Assembly: GCA_913009315.1 (NCBI GenBank)
Contig: CAJVZA010000053.1
Span: forward strand, 1 to 14,439
Source: an uncultured Hippea sp.
Lineage (GTDB): Bacteria; Campylobacterota_A; Desulfurellia; JAADFJ01
Length of the DNA stretch: 14,439 nt
Reading direction: 5' to 3'
Position 1 is the first letter of the stretch; the number at the start of each line of letters is the position of its first letter. Below are positions 1 through 8,364 of this stretch, one piece after another. A program made the position numbers and the translations under genes. The notes beneath the pieces were generated by a model. That model searched no databases and was not told the DNA's origin. It was given only the letters and a program-made list of their open reading frames with translations.

Positions 1-43
1 AGGTTTCCCATATACTTCGTTAAACTTCTTTGAATTAACCCGT
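1..43. repeat. 43-bp terminal direct repeat, left copy
   Basis: These bases are identical to the last 43 bases of the window (14397-14439), in the same orientation. This is either the overlap of a circular molecule or a stretch of a repeat present on both sides of the region. Nothing in the repeat codes for a recognisable product. Confidence 0.95.
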
Positions 44-90
44 TAGTCCTTCAGAAGTTTGCCTTGTCTATAGAAAACCTCATAAAAAGC

Positions 91-125
91 TGTGAATCTG
101 CTTATTGTGCAGTGGTCTCATAATG
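91..125 (+). repeat. 35-bp inverted repeat arm, left copy
   Basis: This arm is the reverse complement of 14084-14118 with 33 of 35 positions matching. Read outward it ends in GGTCTCATAATG; the partner begins CATTATGAGACC. Similarity stops sharply at both edges of the arm, as expected for a terminal inverted repeat. If the two window ends are joined, the two arms face each other and bracket about 438 bp. Confidence 0.85.
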
Positions 126-169
126 ATTTCAAGCAATATGCATGATGCCGAAGCACCTTGAAAAAGGTT

Positions 170-197
170 ATTATGCAGATGATGATGTCTGCATAAT
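170..197 (+). repeat. Perfect 10-bp stem-loop upstream of the small gene
   Basis: Bases 170-179 pair perfectly with 188-197 (ATTATGCAGA / TCTGCATAAT) around an 8-base loop. No T-run follows, so it does not look like a terminator. It lies 57 bases before the GTG start at 254, where it could be an operator or a 5' leader hairpin. The remainder of 1-253 holds the end repeats and no supported gene. Confidence 0.6.
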
Positions 198-253
198 GTA
201 GAGGCAATTTTCGAAACATGCATTGCGGAAAGTTATAAAAAGAGGAGATTTTT

Positions 254-592
254 GTGAACGAAAAAGCAATTACAATCGTTCTTGAATATTCAGATGGATC
301 TTCCTGTAAAATAAAAGGTTCGGCGATTGCAGGCGCTTACGAACCAACCATGGCAAACACTCCTGCATCAAACATCGACAAAGCAAAATTGACAATAGAA
401 TCAATACATGTCCACGATCTTAAGGAAACTTCTATTAATTCTAAACGTTCCAAATCGAGTGTCCAAATCCGTCTGCCTGTGCGTTGCCTGTCTGCATGCC
501 TGCCCGTACAGGCAGGTCTCATAAAGGTACAGACAGCAAAGCTATTGCCAAAATTTACAACACAAAGGGAGCTGATTTGGGATTCAGGATGA
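254..592 (+). pseudogene. Small hypothetical gene whose 3' part is a mobile-element insertion
   Basis: I do not recognise this protein. It starts at GTG 254 behind a good ribosome site (GAGGAG, 243-248) and reads 112 codons. Only about the first 57 residues look like an ordinary soluble protein (MNEKAITIVLEYSDGSS...). From about base 424 the frame runs into miniature inverted-repeat element A, and at 475-519 into a GC-rich hairpin insert. This gives a low-complexity tail rich in Cys, Leu, Pro and Arg. The tail resembles, in a shifted frame, what copy C near 14200 would encode on the minus strand, so it is repeat sequence and not conserved protein. I infer a truncated gene; a short functional protein with a replaced C-terminus is possible. 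It has no obvious link to the downstream operon, which has its own promoter. Confidence 0.5.
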
Positions 593-618
593 TTGTTTAC
601 TGTTAATAGAGACTCTCT
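424..618 (-). mobile_element. Miniature inverted-repeat element, copy A
   Basis: This segment matches copy C (14178-14340) in reverse orientation: 541-600 aligns without gaps to the reverse complement of 14197-14256 at 50 of 60 positions. Its edges are degraded forms of the copy C terminal repeat (GGAAACTTCTATTAAT at 424-439; GTTAATAGAGACTCTCT at 602-618). It is longer than copy C because it carries a 45-base insert at 475-519. It encodes no transposase. It interrupts the small gene at 254 and ends about 220 bases before the operon promoter. Confidence 0.7.
475..519. repeat. GC-rich hairpin insert nested in miniature element A
   Basis: Relative to copy C, 45 extra bases interrupt the shared sequence CAAATCCGTCT|CAT. 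The insert carries a perfect 6-bp stem (CCTGCC 499-504, GGCAGG 511-516) and a flanking CTGTCTG (488-494) that can pair with CAGACAG just outside at 530-536. It shares GCCTGTCTGC with the hairpin at 13977-14033. It is much richer in G+C than its surroundings and looks like a REP-type dispersed palindrome. Confidence 0.6.
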
Positions 619-942
619 CTATTAAACTTGCTGCGAAGAACATATTCTCACGTGAGATATACCGGGTAAAATCTGTCCGCAGACCGATTTTAAACTTTAT
701 CATGAGTTTTTTGATATAACAACAGGCAAGATGGAGAAAGTTTGAGTTGTCTTGTACCGGACGACAAGGAGTATTTTTTGAAAATAAAATTATGCAGAAG
801 TCCTTAGATATAAGATTTTGACAAATGGTAATATTGCACAATTGACATTCCATGAGTCAAGAGATAGAATAAAATTGTTTAAAAAGGATTTTGGTCTGAT
901 TAAAATTTACAATTGCAACTATTAAAGAATTGAGGGTTACAA
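619..942 (+). other. Leader region of the operon
   Basis: No intact gene is supported. Short stretches at about 689-812 read like coding sequence broken by stops, and one base removed near 742 would restore a longer frame, so a decayed gene is possible. A weak stem (CTTGT 751-755 / ACAAG 764-768) followed by TATTTTTT could act as a terminator for upstream transcription. The operon promoter is at 842-870 and the ribosome site of maeB (GAGGG) at 932-936. I see no cobalamin riboswitch; the predicted untranslated leader is only about 65 bases. Confidence 0.5.
842..870 (+). promoter_or_regulatory. Predicted sigma70 promoter of the maeB-to-clc operon
   Basis: A perfect -35 box TTGACA (842-847) is separated by exactly 17 bases from TAGAAT (865-870), one mismatch from the -10 consensus. 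Transcription would start near 877, leaving a leader of about 65 bases before the ATG at 943. A second TTGACA at 818-823 has no good -10 partner. This is the best promoter seen ahead of the ten-gene block. Confidence 0.65.
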
Positions 943-3219
943 ATGAGGATAAAAGATAAAGAAGTATTTAATTACCATAGTAAGGGGCGACCCGGGAAGC
1001 TTGAAATTCACCCAACAAAGCCTTTAACAACCCAGCTTGATTTAGGCTTGGCTTATACTCCAGGAGTCGCATCGGTATGCAAGCTTATCGAAGAAGACAA
1101 ATCAAACAGCTACCTTTATACTGCAAAGGCAAATCTCGTTGCAGTCCTATCCAACGGAACAGCCGTTTTGGGATTGGGAAATATCGGAGCAAGCGCATCT
1201 AAACCGGTTATGGAAGGAAAAGCGGTATTGTTCAAAAAATTCGGTGATGTTGATGTTTTTGACATAGAGGTTGATGAAAAAGATCCCGATAAACTGATTG
1301 ACATAGTCAAATCACTCGAACCTACGTTCGGAGGAATAAATTTAGAAGATATAAAAGCGCCTGAGTGTTTTTATATAGAAGAAAAGCTTACCGAAATGAT
1401 GAGTATTCCGGTTTTTCATGATGATCAGCACGGAACGGCTATTGTTACCGGAGCCGGTCTGCTGAATGCGCTTTCATTATCGGGAAAATCAATCGAAGAT
1501 ATTAAAGTCACAGCGAGCGGTGCAGGTGCAGCCGGTTTATCATGTCTTAAGCTCTGGGAAAAGCTTGGCGTAAGGCACGAAAATATTACAGTCTGCGACA
1601 GCAGCGGAGTAATCTACAAAGAAAGACAGAAGCATGTAAACAAATATAAAGAATATTTTGCCATAAATACAAACAGACGAACATTGGAAGACGCTATGGA
1701 AGGCGCCGATGTTTTCCTTGGTGTATCAAAAGGCAATATCGTAACAAAAAAGATGGTAAGATCGATGACCGGAAATCCTATAATTTTTGCCCTGTCCAAT
1801 CCGACACCGGAAATAAGTTATGAAGCCGCAAAAGAGGCAAATCCTGACGCAATAATGGGAACCGGAAGATCAGACTATCCCAACCAGATAAATAATCTGC
1901 TGGTTTTTCCTTTTATTTTCAGAGGCGCTTTGGATGTAAGAGCAACTGCAATCAATATCCAGATGCAGAAAGCAGCCACATACGCTCTGGCGAGGCTTGC
2001 AAAATCACCCGTGACATCCGAAGTGATAAAAGCATATAACGATAAAAATCTTTCATTCAGCCGCGACTATATAATTCCCAAACCGTTCGATCACCGTCTT
2101 TTGGGTTACGTAGCCCCTGCGGTAGCCGAAGCTGCTGTGAATTCGGGAGTAGCTGGAATAAAAAGTTTTCATATCGGTAAATACAAGGAGCAGCTGAAAG
2201 AAAGGACAAATGTTTCGTACAGTTTTATGCGCAACATTTTTGCCAGGGCAAAGGAAGATCTTCAAAGAATATTGTTTACTGAGGCAGATTCCGATGAAAT
2301 ACTGTTGGCTATGGATATACTTATGACACAGAATCTTGCTAAACCCGTGCTGATCGGAAACAAAAAGGAGCTTATAAAAACTTCCGGAGATAAAAATATA
2401 GAAATTGACTGGGATTTCGTTGAAGTAATCGATCCCGAAGAATTTCCTTTTATGGATGACTACGCGGAAAAGCTGTATGAGAAGCGCCGAAGAAAAGGAA
2501 TGACGATCTCAAAAGCCAAAGATTATGTGCAGCACAGAAGAAATTATCTGGCAGCTATGGCACTTGACCAAGATTATGTTGATGCAGTTGTTACCGGTCA
2601 GCTTTACGCCTATTCGACAGCCGTAAAGCCATTTTTAAAGATATTTCAAGATGGATCTTTTGAACATTCTGCGGTTGCCGGCATCTATATAATGATTGCC
2701 AAAGATCATCTGTATATACTTGCAGATACAACCATCAATATAAACCCCGATGAAGCGACTCTGGCCAATATTGCCACACATGCCGCAGCCTTTGCAAAAA
2801 AAGTGGTCGGTATTGATCCGGTAATTGCCATGCTTTCATTTTCTAACTTTGGAGAAAATGAAAATCTTTACACACAAAAAGTAAGAAAGGCAACTGAAAT
2901 TATTCATTCGGTTGCGCCTGAATTGATAGTTGATGGTGAAATCCAGGCCAATGTGGCACTGGATGCCGATATTATATCAAAACTCTATCCGTTTTCTAAA
3001 CTGAATGGACACAGACCCAACATTCTTATATTCCCCGATCTTGACTCGGCAAATATCGCTTATAAAATGCTCTATAAAATCGGCGGAGCGATTCCGATCG
3101 GCCCGATTTTAACGGGTCTTCCGAAGTCGGTTCATGTGCTTGAAAGAACAAGCAGCGTAGACAACATAGTTAATATGGCAGCAATTGCTGCAGTTGATGC
3201 ACAAAATAAAAAGAAATAG
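943..3219 (+). CDS. maeB: Malic enzyme with C-terminal phosphotransacetylase-like domain (MaeB type)
   Basis: Catalyses oxidative decarboxylation of malate to pyruvate and CO2 with NAD(P)H, in the cytoplasm. At 758 residues it has the usual MaeB length. The malic domain carries YTPGVA (38-43), the EGKA lysine (93), NLEDIKAPECF (133-143) and the metal-site HDDQHGTA (159-166). The nucleotide-binding domain has GAGAAG (193-198), SNPTPE (285-290) and GTGRSDYPNQINN (306-318). Residues from about 430 form a phosphotransacetylase-like domain whose catalytic segment reads SFSNFGENEN instead of the SFSTKGSA of true enzymes; in this family the domain is regulatory and senses acetyl-CoA. Start chosen for GAGGG six bases upstream and the promoter just before it. 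sucC follows after 18 bases. It would connect the C4 end of the pathway to pyruvate. NAD versus NADP preference cannot be judged from sequence. Confidence 0.93.
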   Translation: MRIKDKEVFNYHSKGRPGKLEIHPTKPLTTQLDLGLAYTPGVASVCKLIEEDKSNSYLYTAKANLVAVLSNGTAVLGLGNIGASASKPVMEGKAVLFKKFGDVDVFDIEVDEKDPDKLIDIVKSLEPTFGGINLEDIKAPECFYIEEKLTEMMSIPVFHDDQHGTAIVTGAGLLNALSLSGKSIEDIKVTASGAGAAGLSCLKLWEKLGVRHENITVCDSSGVIYKERQKHVNKYKEYFAINTNRRTLEDAMEGADVFLGVSKGNIVTKKMVRSMTGNPIIFALSNPTPEISYEAAKEANPDAIMGTGRSDYPNQINNLLVFPFIFRGALDVRATAINIQMQKAATYALARLAKSPVTSEVIKAYNDKNLSFSRDYIIPKPFDHRLLGYVAPAVAEAAVNSGVAGIKSFHIGKYKEQLKERTNVSYSFMRNIFARAKEDLQRILFTEADSDEILLAMDILMTQNLAKPVLIGNKKELIKTSGDKNIEIDWDFVEVIDPEEFPFMDDYAEKLYEKRRRKGMTISKAKDYVQHRRNYLAAMALDQDYVDAVVTGQLYAYSTAVKPFLKIFQDGSFEHSAVAGIYIMIAKDHLYILADTTININPDEATLANIATHAAAFAKKVVGIDPVIAMLSFSNFGENENLYTQKVRKATEIIHSVAPELIVDGEIQANVALDADIISKLYPFSKLNGHRPNILIFPDLDSANIAYKMLYKIGGAIPIGPILTGLPKSVHVLERTSSVDNIVNMAAIAAVDAQNKKK

Positions 3220-3237
3220 ATACAGGGAGAATGGTAA

Positions 3238-4395
3238 ATGAAATTACACGAATTTCAGTCTAAGGGGATTTTAGCGCACTATGGCATAAGTGTTCCGAAT
3301 GGTGTTGTGGTAACAGAACCGCAGGAAGCATGGGTTGTTGCAAAACAGTTGGGTGCTCCCGTAATATTGAAAGCTCAGGTGCATGCGGGCGGAAGAGGAG
3401 AAGCCGGAGGAGTGAAAATAGCAAAATCGGCCGAAGAAGCCGAATCAATTGCAAAAAAGATGATCGGCATGAAACTTGTAACAAAACAGACAGGGGCCGG
3501 CGGCAAAATAGTGAAAAAACTACTTGTCGAAAAAACGGCTAATATCGAAAAAGAGTTCTATATCAGCATATCAATTGATAGAAAGTCAGGCCGGCCGATG
3601 TTTTTGGCAAGCAGCGAAGGCGGGATGTCCATAGAAGAGGTTTCCGAGACAAATCCGGATGCTATTTTTATGAGGACGATTGATCCGACTATAGGTATTA
3701 TGCCGTCTCAGGCAAGAGAAATTGCATATAGGCTCGGGCTTTCAAAACAGGTAAAGCAGACCTCAAAGCTCATTATCGGAATTTACAAAGCATTCATAGA
3801 TAATGATGCTTCTATGGTAGAACTTAATCCGTTTATATTGACCAAAGAAGGAGATATTCTGGCGCTTGATGCAAAAATAAATATAGATGACAGTGCAATG
3901 TTCAGACATAAAGATATTGCCAAACTGCGTGATGTCACAGAAGAAACGGAGACGGAAATAAAATCTTCATTTTACGGACTTTCATTTGTGCAGCTGGAAG
4001 GAAATATAGGATGCATGGTTAACGGTGCAGGACTTGCAATGGCAACAATGGATCTTATAAAAATTTCCGGAGGCGAGCCCGCAAATTTTCTTGATATAGG
4101 CGGCGGAGCGGGAAAAGAAAAGGTTGGTCATGCGTTTTCTCTTATTTTGCAGGATGAAAACATCAAAGCCATTCTTATCAACATCTTCGGCGGGATAACA
4201 AGATGCGACGAAGTTGCAAACGGAATTATATCTGCGGCAAAAGAACTGGAACTTACACTTCCTATGGCTGTCAGGCTGAAAGGAGCAAATTTCGAAGAAG
4301 GAAGCAAAATATTGAAGGAATCAGGACTTAAATTTGAGGTTTACAGCAGCCTCAATGATGCTGCAGCTGCCGCCGTAAAAATGGCAAACGCTTAG
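3238..4395 (+). CDS. sucC: Succinyl-CoA synthetase (ADP/GDP-forming), beta subunit
   Basis: Beta subunit of the enzyme that converts succinyl-CoA plus ADP (or GDP) and phosphate to succinate, CoA and ATP (or GTP). The 385 residues match the bacterial family length. The N-terminal ATP-grasp fold is recognisable from KLHEFQSKGILAHYGI and the glycine-rich HAGGRGEAGG near residue 50. VELNPFILT and LDAKINIDDSA follow near residues 195-220, and the C-terminal CoA-ligase domain contains NIFGGITRCDEVANGI near 315-330. GGGAG (3225-3229) precedes the ATG. sucD begins 12 bases after the stop. In propionyl-CoA oxidation this step recovers the ATP spent by the carboxylase; in propionate formation it runs in reverse. 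Confidence 0.96.
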   Translation: MKLHEFQSKGILAHYGISVPNGVVVTEPQEAWVVAKQLGAPVILKAQVHAGGRGEAGGVKIAKSAEEAESIAKKMIGMKLVTKQTGAGGKIVKKLLVEKTANIEKEFYISISIDRKSGRPMFLASSEGGMSIEEVSETNPDAIFMRTIDPTIGIMPSQAREIAYRLGLSKQVKQTSKLIIGIYKAFIDNDASMVELNPFILTKEGDILALDAKINIDDSAMFRHKDIAKLRDVTEETETEIKSSFYGLSFVQLEGNIGCMVNGAGLAMATMDLIKISGGEPANFLDIGGGAGKEKVGHAFSLILQDENIKAILINIFGGITRCDEVANGIISAAKELELTLPMAVRLKGANFEEGSKILKESGLKFEVYSSLNDAAAAAVKMANA

Positions 4396-4407
4396 ATTGG
4401 AGGAAAA

Positions 4408-5280
4408 ATGAGTATTCTTGTTAATAAAAATACAAAAGTAGTAATTCAGGGTATGACCGGCAAAGAAGGAACAATACATGCAACCGGATGCATAGATTAC
4501 GGCACTAATGTAGTTGCCGGAGTTACACCCGGAAAAGGCGGAACCACTCACTTGGGAGTTCCTGTCTTTAATACGGTAATGGAAGCTGTTGAAAAAACAG
4601 GGGCAAACTGCTCACTCATTTTTGTTCCGCCTCCGTTCGCTGCAGACGCAATAGTGGAAGCGGCTGACGCAAATCTCAAACTTATCGTATGCATAACAGA
4701 GGGAATTCCCGTTAGAGATATGGTGATGGCCAAACGATTCATTGAAGGCAAGGGAATAACCCTGATAGGGCCGAACTGCCCCGGAATACTTTCTGCGGGC
4801 GAATGCAAAATCGGAATAATGCCCGGAAATATTTTCAAGAAAGGAAAAGCCGGTGTAATAAGCAGAAGCGGAACTCTTGTTTATGAGATAGTTGATCAAC
4901 TGACCCATGAAGGTGTCGGAGAAACTACATGCGCCGGACTGGGAGGAGACCCGGTCATAGGAACAAAATATAATTTTTGGCTGGAGCAATTTCAGAATGA
5001 CCCCGATACCGAGGCAATTGTAATGGTCGGCGAAATTGGCGGAGACGATGAAGTTGTTGCGGCAGATTATATAAAAAAGCATGTAACCAAGCCGGTTGTT
5101 GCGTTTATAGCAGGCAGAACGGCTCCTGAAGGAAAAAGAATGGGGCACGCCGGAGCAATCATCACCGGCAAAAAAGGTACTGCTATGTATAAAATGAATG
5201 CTTTAAGAGAAGCGGGAGCAACTGTTGTTGAAAATCCGGCCTTAATTGGCAAAGCAGTAAGAAACCTACTTTCAAACTAA
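4408..5280 (+). CDS. sucD: Succinyl-CoA synthetase, alpha subunit
   Basis: Alpha subunit, carrying the CoA-binding Rossmann domain and the histidine phosphorylated during catalysis. Visible signatures are [12 protein letters not shown] (13-24), GPNCPGI (121-127), SRSGTLVYE (152-160), the EIGG acidic loop (209-212) and the active-site histidine 247 in RMGHAGAI. The 290 residues are normal for the family. GGAGG directly upstream gives a strong ribosome site. Its TAA stop shares one base with the ATG of the carboxyltransferase gene (TAATG), which suggests translational coupling between SucD and the carboxylase genes. Forms a complex with the product of the preceding gene. Confidence 0.96.
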   Translation: MSILVNKNTKVVIQGMTGKEGTIHATGCIDYGTNVVAGVTPGKGGTTHLGVPVFNTVMEAVEKTGANCSLIFVPPPFAADAIVEAADANLKLIVCITEGIPVRDMVMAKRFIEGKGITLIGPNCPGILSAGECKIGIMPGNIFKKGKAGVISRSGTLVYEIVDQLTHEGVGETTCAGLGGDPVIGTKYNFWLEQFQNDPDTEAIVMVGEIGGDDEVVAADYIKKHVTKPVVAFIAGRTAPEGKRMGHAGAIITGKKGTAMYKMNALREAGATVVENPALIGKAVRNLLSN

Positions 5281-6824
5281 TGAGATCGCTGTTAGATAAG
5301 CTGAGGAAACTTGAAAAAATAGCTGAACTCGGCGGCGGCAAGGAAAAGATAGAAAAACAACATAAAGCAGGCAAACTGACGGCGCGCGAAAGAATTGAAA
5401 TTCTGCTTGATCCGGGAAGTTTTGTTGAGCTTGATAAATTTGTTGTTCACCAGTGTCACAATTTTGGAATGGAAAAAACCAAAATTTACGGAGACGGCGT
5501 TGTAACCGGATACGGCACGATAAAAGGCAGACAGGTTTATATTTTCAGCCATGATTTTACAACCTTCGGAGGCTCTCTTTCGGGAGCCTTCGCAAAAAAG
5601 GTTTGCAAAATTATGGATCTCGCCGTTCAGAACGGAGCTCCGGTAATCGGACTTAACGATTCCGGAGGAGCAAGAATACAGGAGGGCGTTGTCAGTCTTG
5701 CCGGATATGCGGATATTTTTTTGAGAAATACACTTGCGAGCGGTGTTGTGCCGCAAATTTCAGTTATAATGGGACCTACTGCAGGCGGTGCCGTATATTC
5801 TCCGGCTGTAACAGATTTTACCATAATGGTGCAGGACACTTCATTTATGTTTATCACGGGACCGGATGTCATTAAATCTGTCACCGGTGAAGAGATTGAT
5901 AAGGAATCTTTAGGGGGAGCCAAAGTTCACACTGAAAAAACTCAGGTTGCTCATTTTGCTGCAGACAATGATGCTGAGGCGCTGCTTAAAGCCGTAGAAC
6001 TGCTCTCTTTTATACCTCAAAATAATATGGAAATTCCGCCTGACCTGCCGACTTCGGATCCTGCAGACAGACGCGATGAGTCAATATACGATTTAATTCC
6101 CACAGATGTCAACAAACCGTATGATATGAAAAATCTCATTGCGAAAATTGTTGATGATGAAGCCTTTTTTGAAGTTCAGGAAAATTATGCAAAAAATATG
6201 GTTGTCGGCTTTGCTCACTTTGGAGGAAAATCGGTTGGTATTGTGGCGGATCAGCCAAAATTTTTTGCCGGAGCTCTCGATTATAAAGCAGCCATCAAAG
6301 CTGCACGATTTGTAAGATTTTGCGATGCATTCAATATCCCCATAATAACATTGGAAGATCAGCCAGGATATATGCCGGGAGTCGATCAGGAGCATAACGG
6401 TGTTATTGTTCACGGTGCAAAACTTTTGTATGCTTATGCGGAAGCTACAGTCCCAAAGATAACGATTGTGGTAAGAAAGGCCTACGGAGGAGCTTACGAT
6501 GTTTTAGGTTCAAAACATCTGAGAGCTGATATCAATTTGGCATATCCGACAGCTGAAATCGCTGTTATGGGTCCCGATGGAGCCGTCAACATATTGAAAA
6601 GGCGGGAACTGCAGGCATCAAAGAATCCTGATGCTTTGAAGGCTAAACTGGTAGCAGAGTACCGCGACCAATTTGCCAATCCGTTTATTGCCGCCTCATT
6701 AGGCTACATTGATGAAATAATAGATCCGGCCGATACAAGACTGAAGATAATTGCATCTATTAATCTTCTAAAGAATAAGCGGCAGACTCTTCCGCCCAAA
6801 AAACATGGCAATATACCGCTGTAG
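5280..6824 (+). CDS. pccB: Propionyl-CoA carboxylase carboxyltransferase (beta) subunit
   Basis: Transfers CO2 from carboxybiotin to propionyl-CoA, giving (S)-methylmalonyl-CoA. The 514 residues form two crotonase-like halves. The first has the oxyanion-site SGGARIQEG (128-136) and GPTAGGAVYSPA (165-176). The second has QPGYMPGVDQEHNG (361-374), HGAKLLYAYAEATVPK (378-393) and RKAYGGAYDV (399-408). The tail PPKKHGNIPL is typical of PccB/MmdA proteins. The family also includes the alpha subunit of Na+-pumping methylmalonyl-CoA decarboxylase. I prefer carboxylase because biotin carboxylase and carrier genes follow and no membrane decarboxylase subunit is present. Acyl-CoA specificity is inferred from the mutase and epimerase neighbours. 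LEDQPGYMPG departs slightly from the more common DVPGFLPG. The start overlaps the sucD stop by one base. Confidence 0.9.
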   Translation: MRSLLDKLRKLEKIAELGGGKEKIEKQHKAGKLTARERIEILLDPGSFVELDKFVVHQCHNFGMEKTKIYGDGVVTGYGTIKGRQVYIFSHDFTTFGGSLSGAFAKKVCKIMDLAVQNGAPVIGLNDSGGARIQEGVVSLAGYADIFLRNTLASGVVPQISVIMGPTAGGAVYSPAVTDFTIMVQDTSFMFITGPDVIKSVTGEEIDKESLGGAKVHTEKTQVAHFAADNDAEALLKAVELLSFIPQNNMEIPPDLPTSDPADRRDESIYDLIPTDVNKPYDMKNLIAKIVDDEAFFEVQENYAKNMVVGFAHFGGKSVGIVADQPKFFAGALDYKAAIKAARFVRFCDAFNIPIITLEDQPGYMPGVDQEHNGVIVHGAKLLYAYAEATVPKITIVVRKAYGGAYDVLGSKHLRADINLAYPTAEIAVMGPDGAVNILKRRELQASKNPDALKAKLVAEYRDQFANPFIAASLGYIDEIIDPADTRLKIIASINLLKNKRQTLPPKKHGNIPL

Positions 6825-6833
6825 GATTATACA

Positions 6834-8348
6834 ATGAAAATAAAGAAAATTCTTATAGCAAACAGAAGCGAAATTGCAATCAGAATTGCAAGGGCATGCA
6901 GGGAGATGGGCATAAAAACGGTTGCGGTTTATTCTGAGATTGACAGGAACAGTCTGCATACCCGATACATGGATGAAGCATACTACATAGGAAAATCTCC
7001 GGCATCGGAAAGCTATCTGAGAATTGATAAAATTATTGATGCCGCCTTGAAATCGGGAGCCGATGCCATACATCCGGGTTATGGATTTTTGGCTGAGAAT
7101 TCGGAATTTGTCAAAGAATGCGAAAAAAACGGTATAATTTTTATCGGACCTTCACGTGATTCAATCTATCTGCTTGGAAACAAAACAAGAGCAAGAACAA
7201 AGATGAAAAGCTCCGACGTACCTATTGTTCCCGGAACAACAGAACCGGTAAAAAGCTACGATCTGCTTGAACAGGAAGCTGAAAAAATAGGATATCCCAT
7301 TATGCTTAAAGCTGCAGCAGGCGGAGGCGGCAAAGGAATTAGACTGGTAAAAAATGAGAGTGAACTGAAATCTGCGTTTGAAATTGCTTCGTCCGAAGCA
7401 AAAGCCGCATTCGGCGATGATACCATTTATATTGAAAAAGCAATTATCAATCCAAGGCATATTGAAGTGCAGATAGCTCGTGATAACCACGGAAACAGTT
7501 TGTGGTTTCCAGAAAGAGAATGCTCTATTCAAAGACGTCACCAAAAAGTTTTGGAGGAGTCTCCATCGGCTGCAATAGATAGCCGCTTACGAGAAAAAAT
7601 CGGCAGAACAGCTGTCAAAGCCGCTGACGCAGCAGGGTATAACTCGGTAGGAACCGTTGAATTTCTGCTTGACGAAAAGTATAACTTCTATTTTCTTGAA
7701 GTAAATACACGGCTTCAGGTTGAGCATCCCGTAACTGAAATGGTAACAGGCATCGATCTTGTAAAACTGCAAATTGAGATCGCCGAAAACAAACCTATTG
7801 AGTTGACCCAAGACGACATAAAACTGAATGGTCATGCTATTGAATGCAGAATATACGCCGAAGATCCGGAGAAAAATTTTAGGCCGTCACCGGGAAAGGT
7901 TATCGGTCTGAGAGTTCCGGGAGGAATCGGTGTAAGAAATGATAACGGTATTTACGAAGGAGCGGTAATTCCATTATTCTATGATCCGATCGTAGGAAAA
8001 CTGATAACATGGGGTGACAGTCGAACTCAAGCTATAGAAAGGATGAAACGCGCGCTGTCGGAATATCTCGTGAAAGGTATAAAAACCACTATATCGTTTC
8101 ATCGCAAAATACTCAATGATCAATCGTTTATTGACGGCAGCATCTCTACGGAATTTGTTGATAATCTGCTGAAAATAAAAAATGAACCGGATAAACGGCT
8201 TTCTGAAGTTGCCGTTATTGCAGCTGCCATATTATCGGAAATTAACAAATCCCATATTGCAGCCGGCGACGATAACAACATAAAAACAGGCAGCTCCAAC
8301 TGGAAAAACTTCGGAATGAGAATGGGACTATGTCAGCAATGTCTATAG
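6834..8348 (+). CDS. accC: Biotin carboxylase subunit of an acyl-CoA carboxylase
   Basis: ATP-dependent carboxylation of protein-bound biotin, feeding the neighbouring carboxyltransferase. ATP-grasp enzyme of 504 residues, slightly longer than E. coli AccC, as common in propionyl-CoA carboxylase systems. Signatures: KILIANRSEIAIRI (5-18), HPGYGFLAEN (80-89), ATP loop AAGGGGKGI (161-169), ERECSIQRRHQK (227-238) and the catalytic EVNTRLQVEHPVTE (289-302, Arg293). TAGGA overlapping the upstream stop acts as ribosome site; the gap is nine bases. No lipoyl/biotin domain is fused; the carrier is the separate gene at 8496. The last few residues after SNWKNFGMRMGL look unconserved, and just downstream lies miniature element B. 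I cannot exclude that the native end or original junction with the carrier gene was altered by that insertion. Confidence 0.93.
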   Translation: MKIKKILIANRSEIAIRIARACREMGIKTVAVYSEIDRNSLHTRYMDEAYYIGKSPASESYLRIDKIIDAALKSGADAIHPGYGFLAENSEFVKECEKNGIIFIGPSRDSIYLLGNKTRARTKMKSSDVPIVPGTTEPVKSYDLLEQEAEKIGYPIMLKAAAGGGGKGIRLVKNESELKSAFEIASSEAKAAFGDDTIYIEKAIINPRHIEVQIARDNHGNSLWFPERECSIQRRHQKVLEESPSAAIDSRLREKIGRTAVKAADAAGYNSVGTVEFLLDEKYNFYFLEVNTRLQVEHPVTEMVTGIDLVKLQIEIAENKPIELTQDDIKLNGHAIECRIYAEDPEKNFRPSPGKVIGLRVPGGIGVRNDNGIYEGAVIPLFYDPIVGKLITWGDSRTQAIERMKRALSEYLVKGIKTTISFHRKILNDQSFIDGSISTEFVDNLLKIKNEPDKRLSEVAVIAAAILSEINKSHIAAGDDNNIKTGSSNWKNFGMRMGLCQQCL

Positions 8349-8364
8349 CCAAAGCAATAAGAAC

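Noticed and set aside
747-778. Stem followed by TATTTTTT as an intrinsic terminator
   Set aside because: The stem is only 5 bp and A+T-rich; too weak to call as a terminator feature.
584-853. Minus-strand open frame of 89 codons upstream of the operon
   Set aside because: Overlaps element A and the promoter, has an odd Cys/Ile/Phe-rich composition and no clear ribosome site.
871-942. Cobalamin riboswitch before a B12-enzyme operon
   Set aside because: The leader is only about 65 bases and I see no B12-box-like sequence; too short for the known riboswitch.
4612-5148. 178-codon minus-strand open frame inside sucD
   Set aside because: Antisense shadow of a fully conserved sucD; the composition is unlike a real protein.
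5292-5756. 154-codon minus-strand open frame inside the carboxyltransferase gene
   Set aside because: Antisense shadow of a conserved gene with intact motifs.
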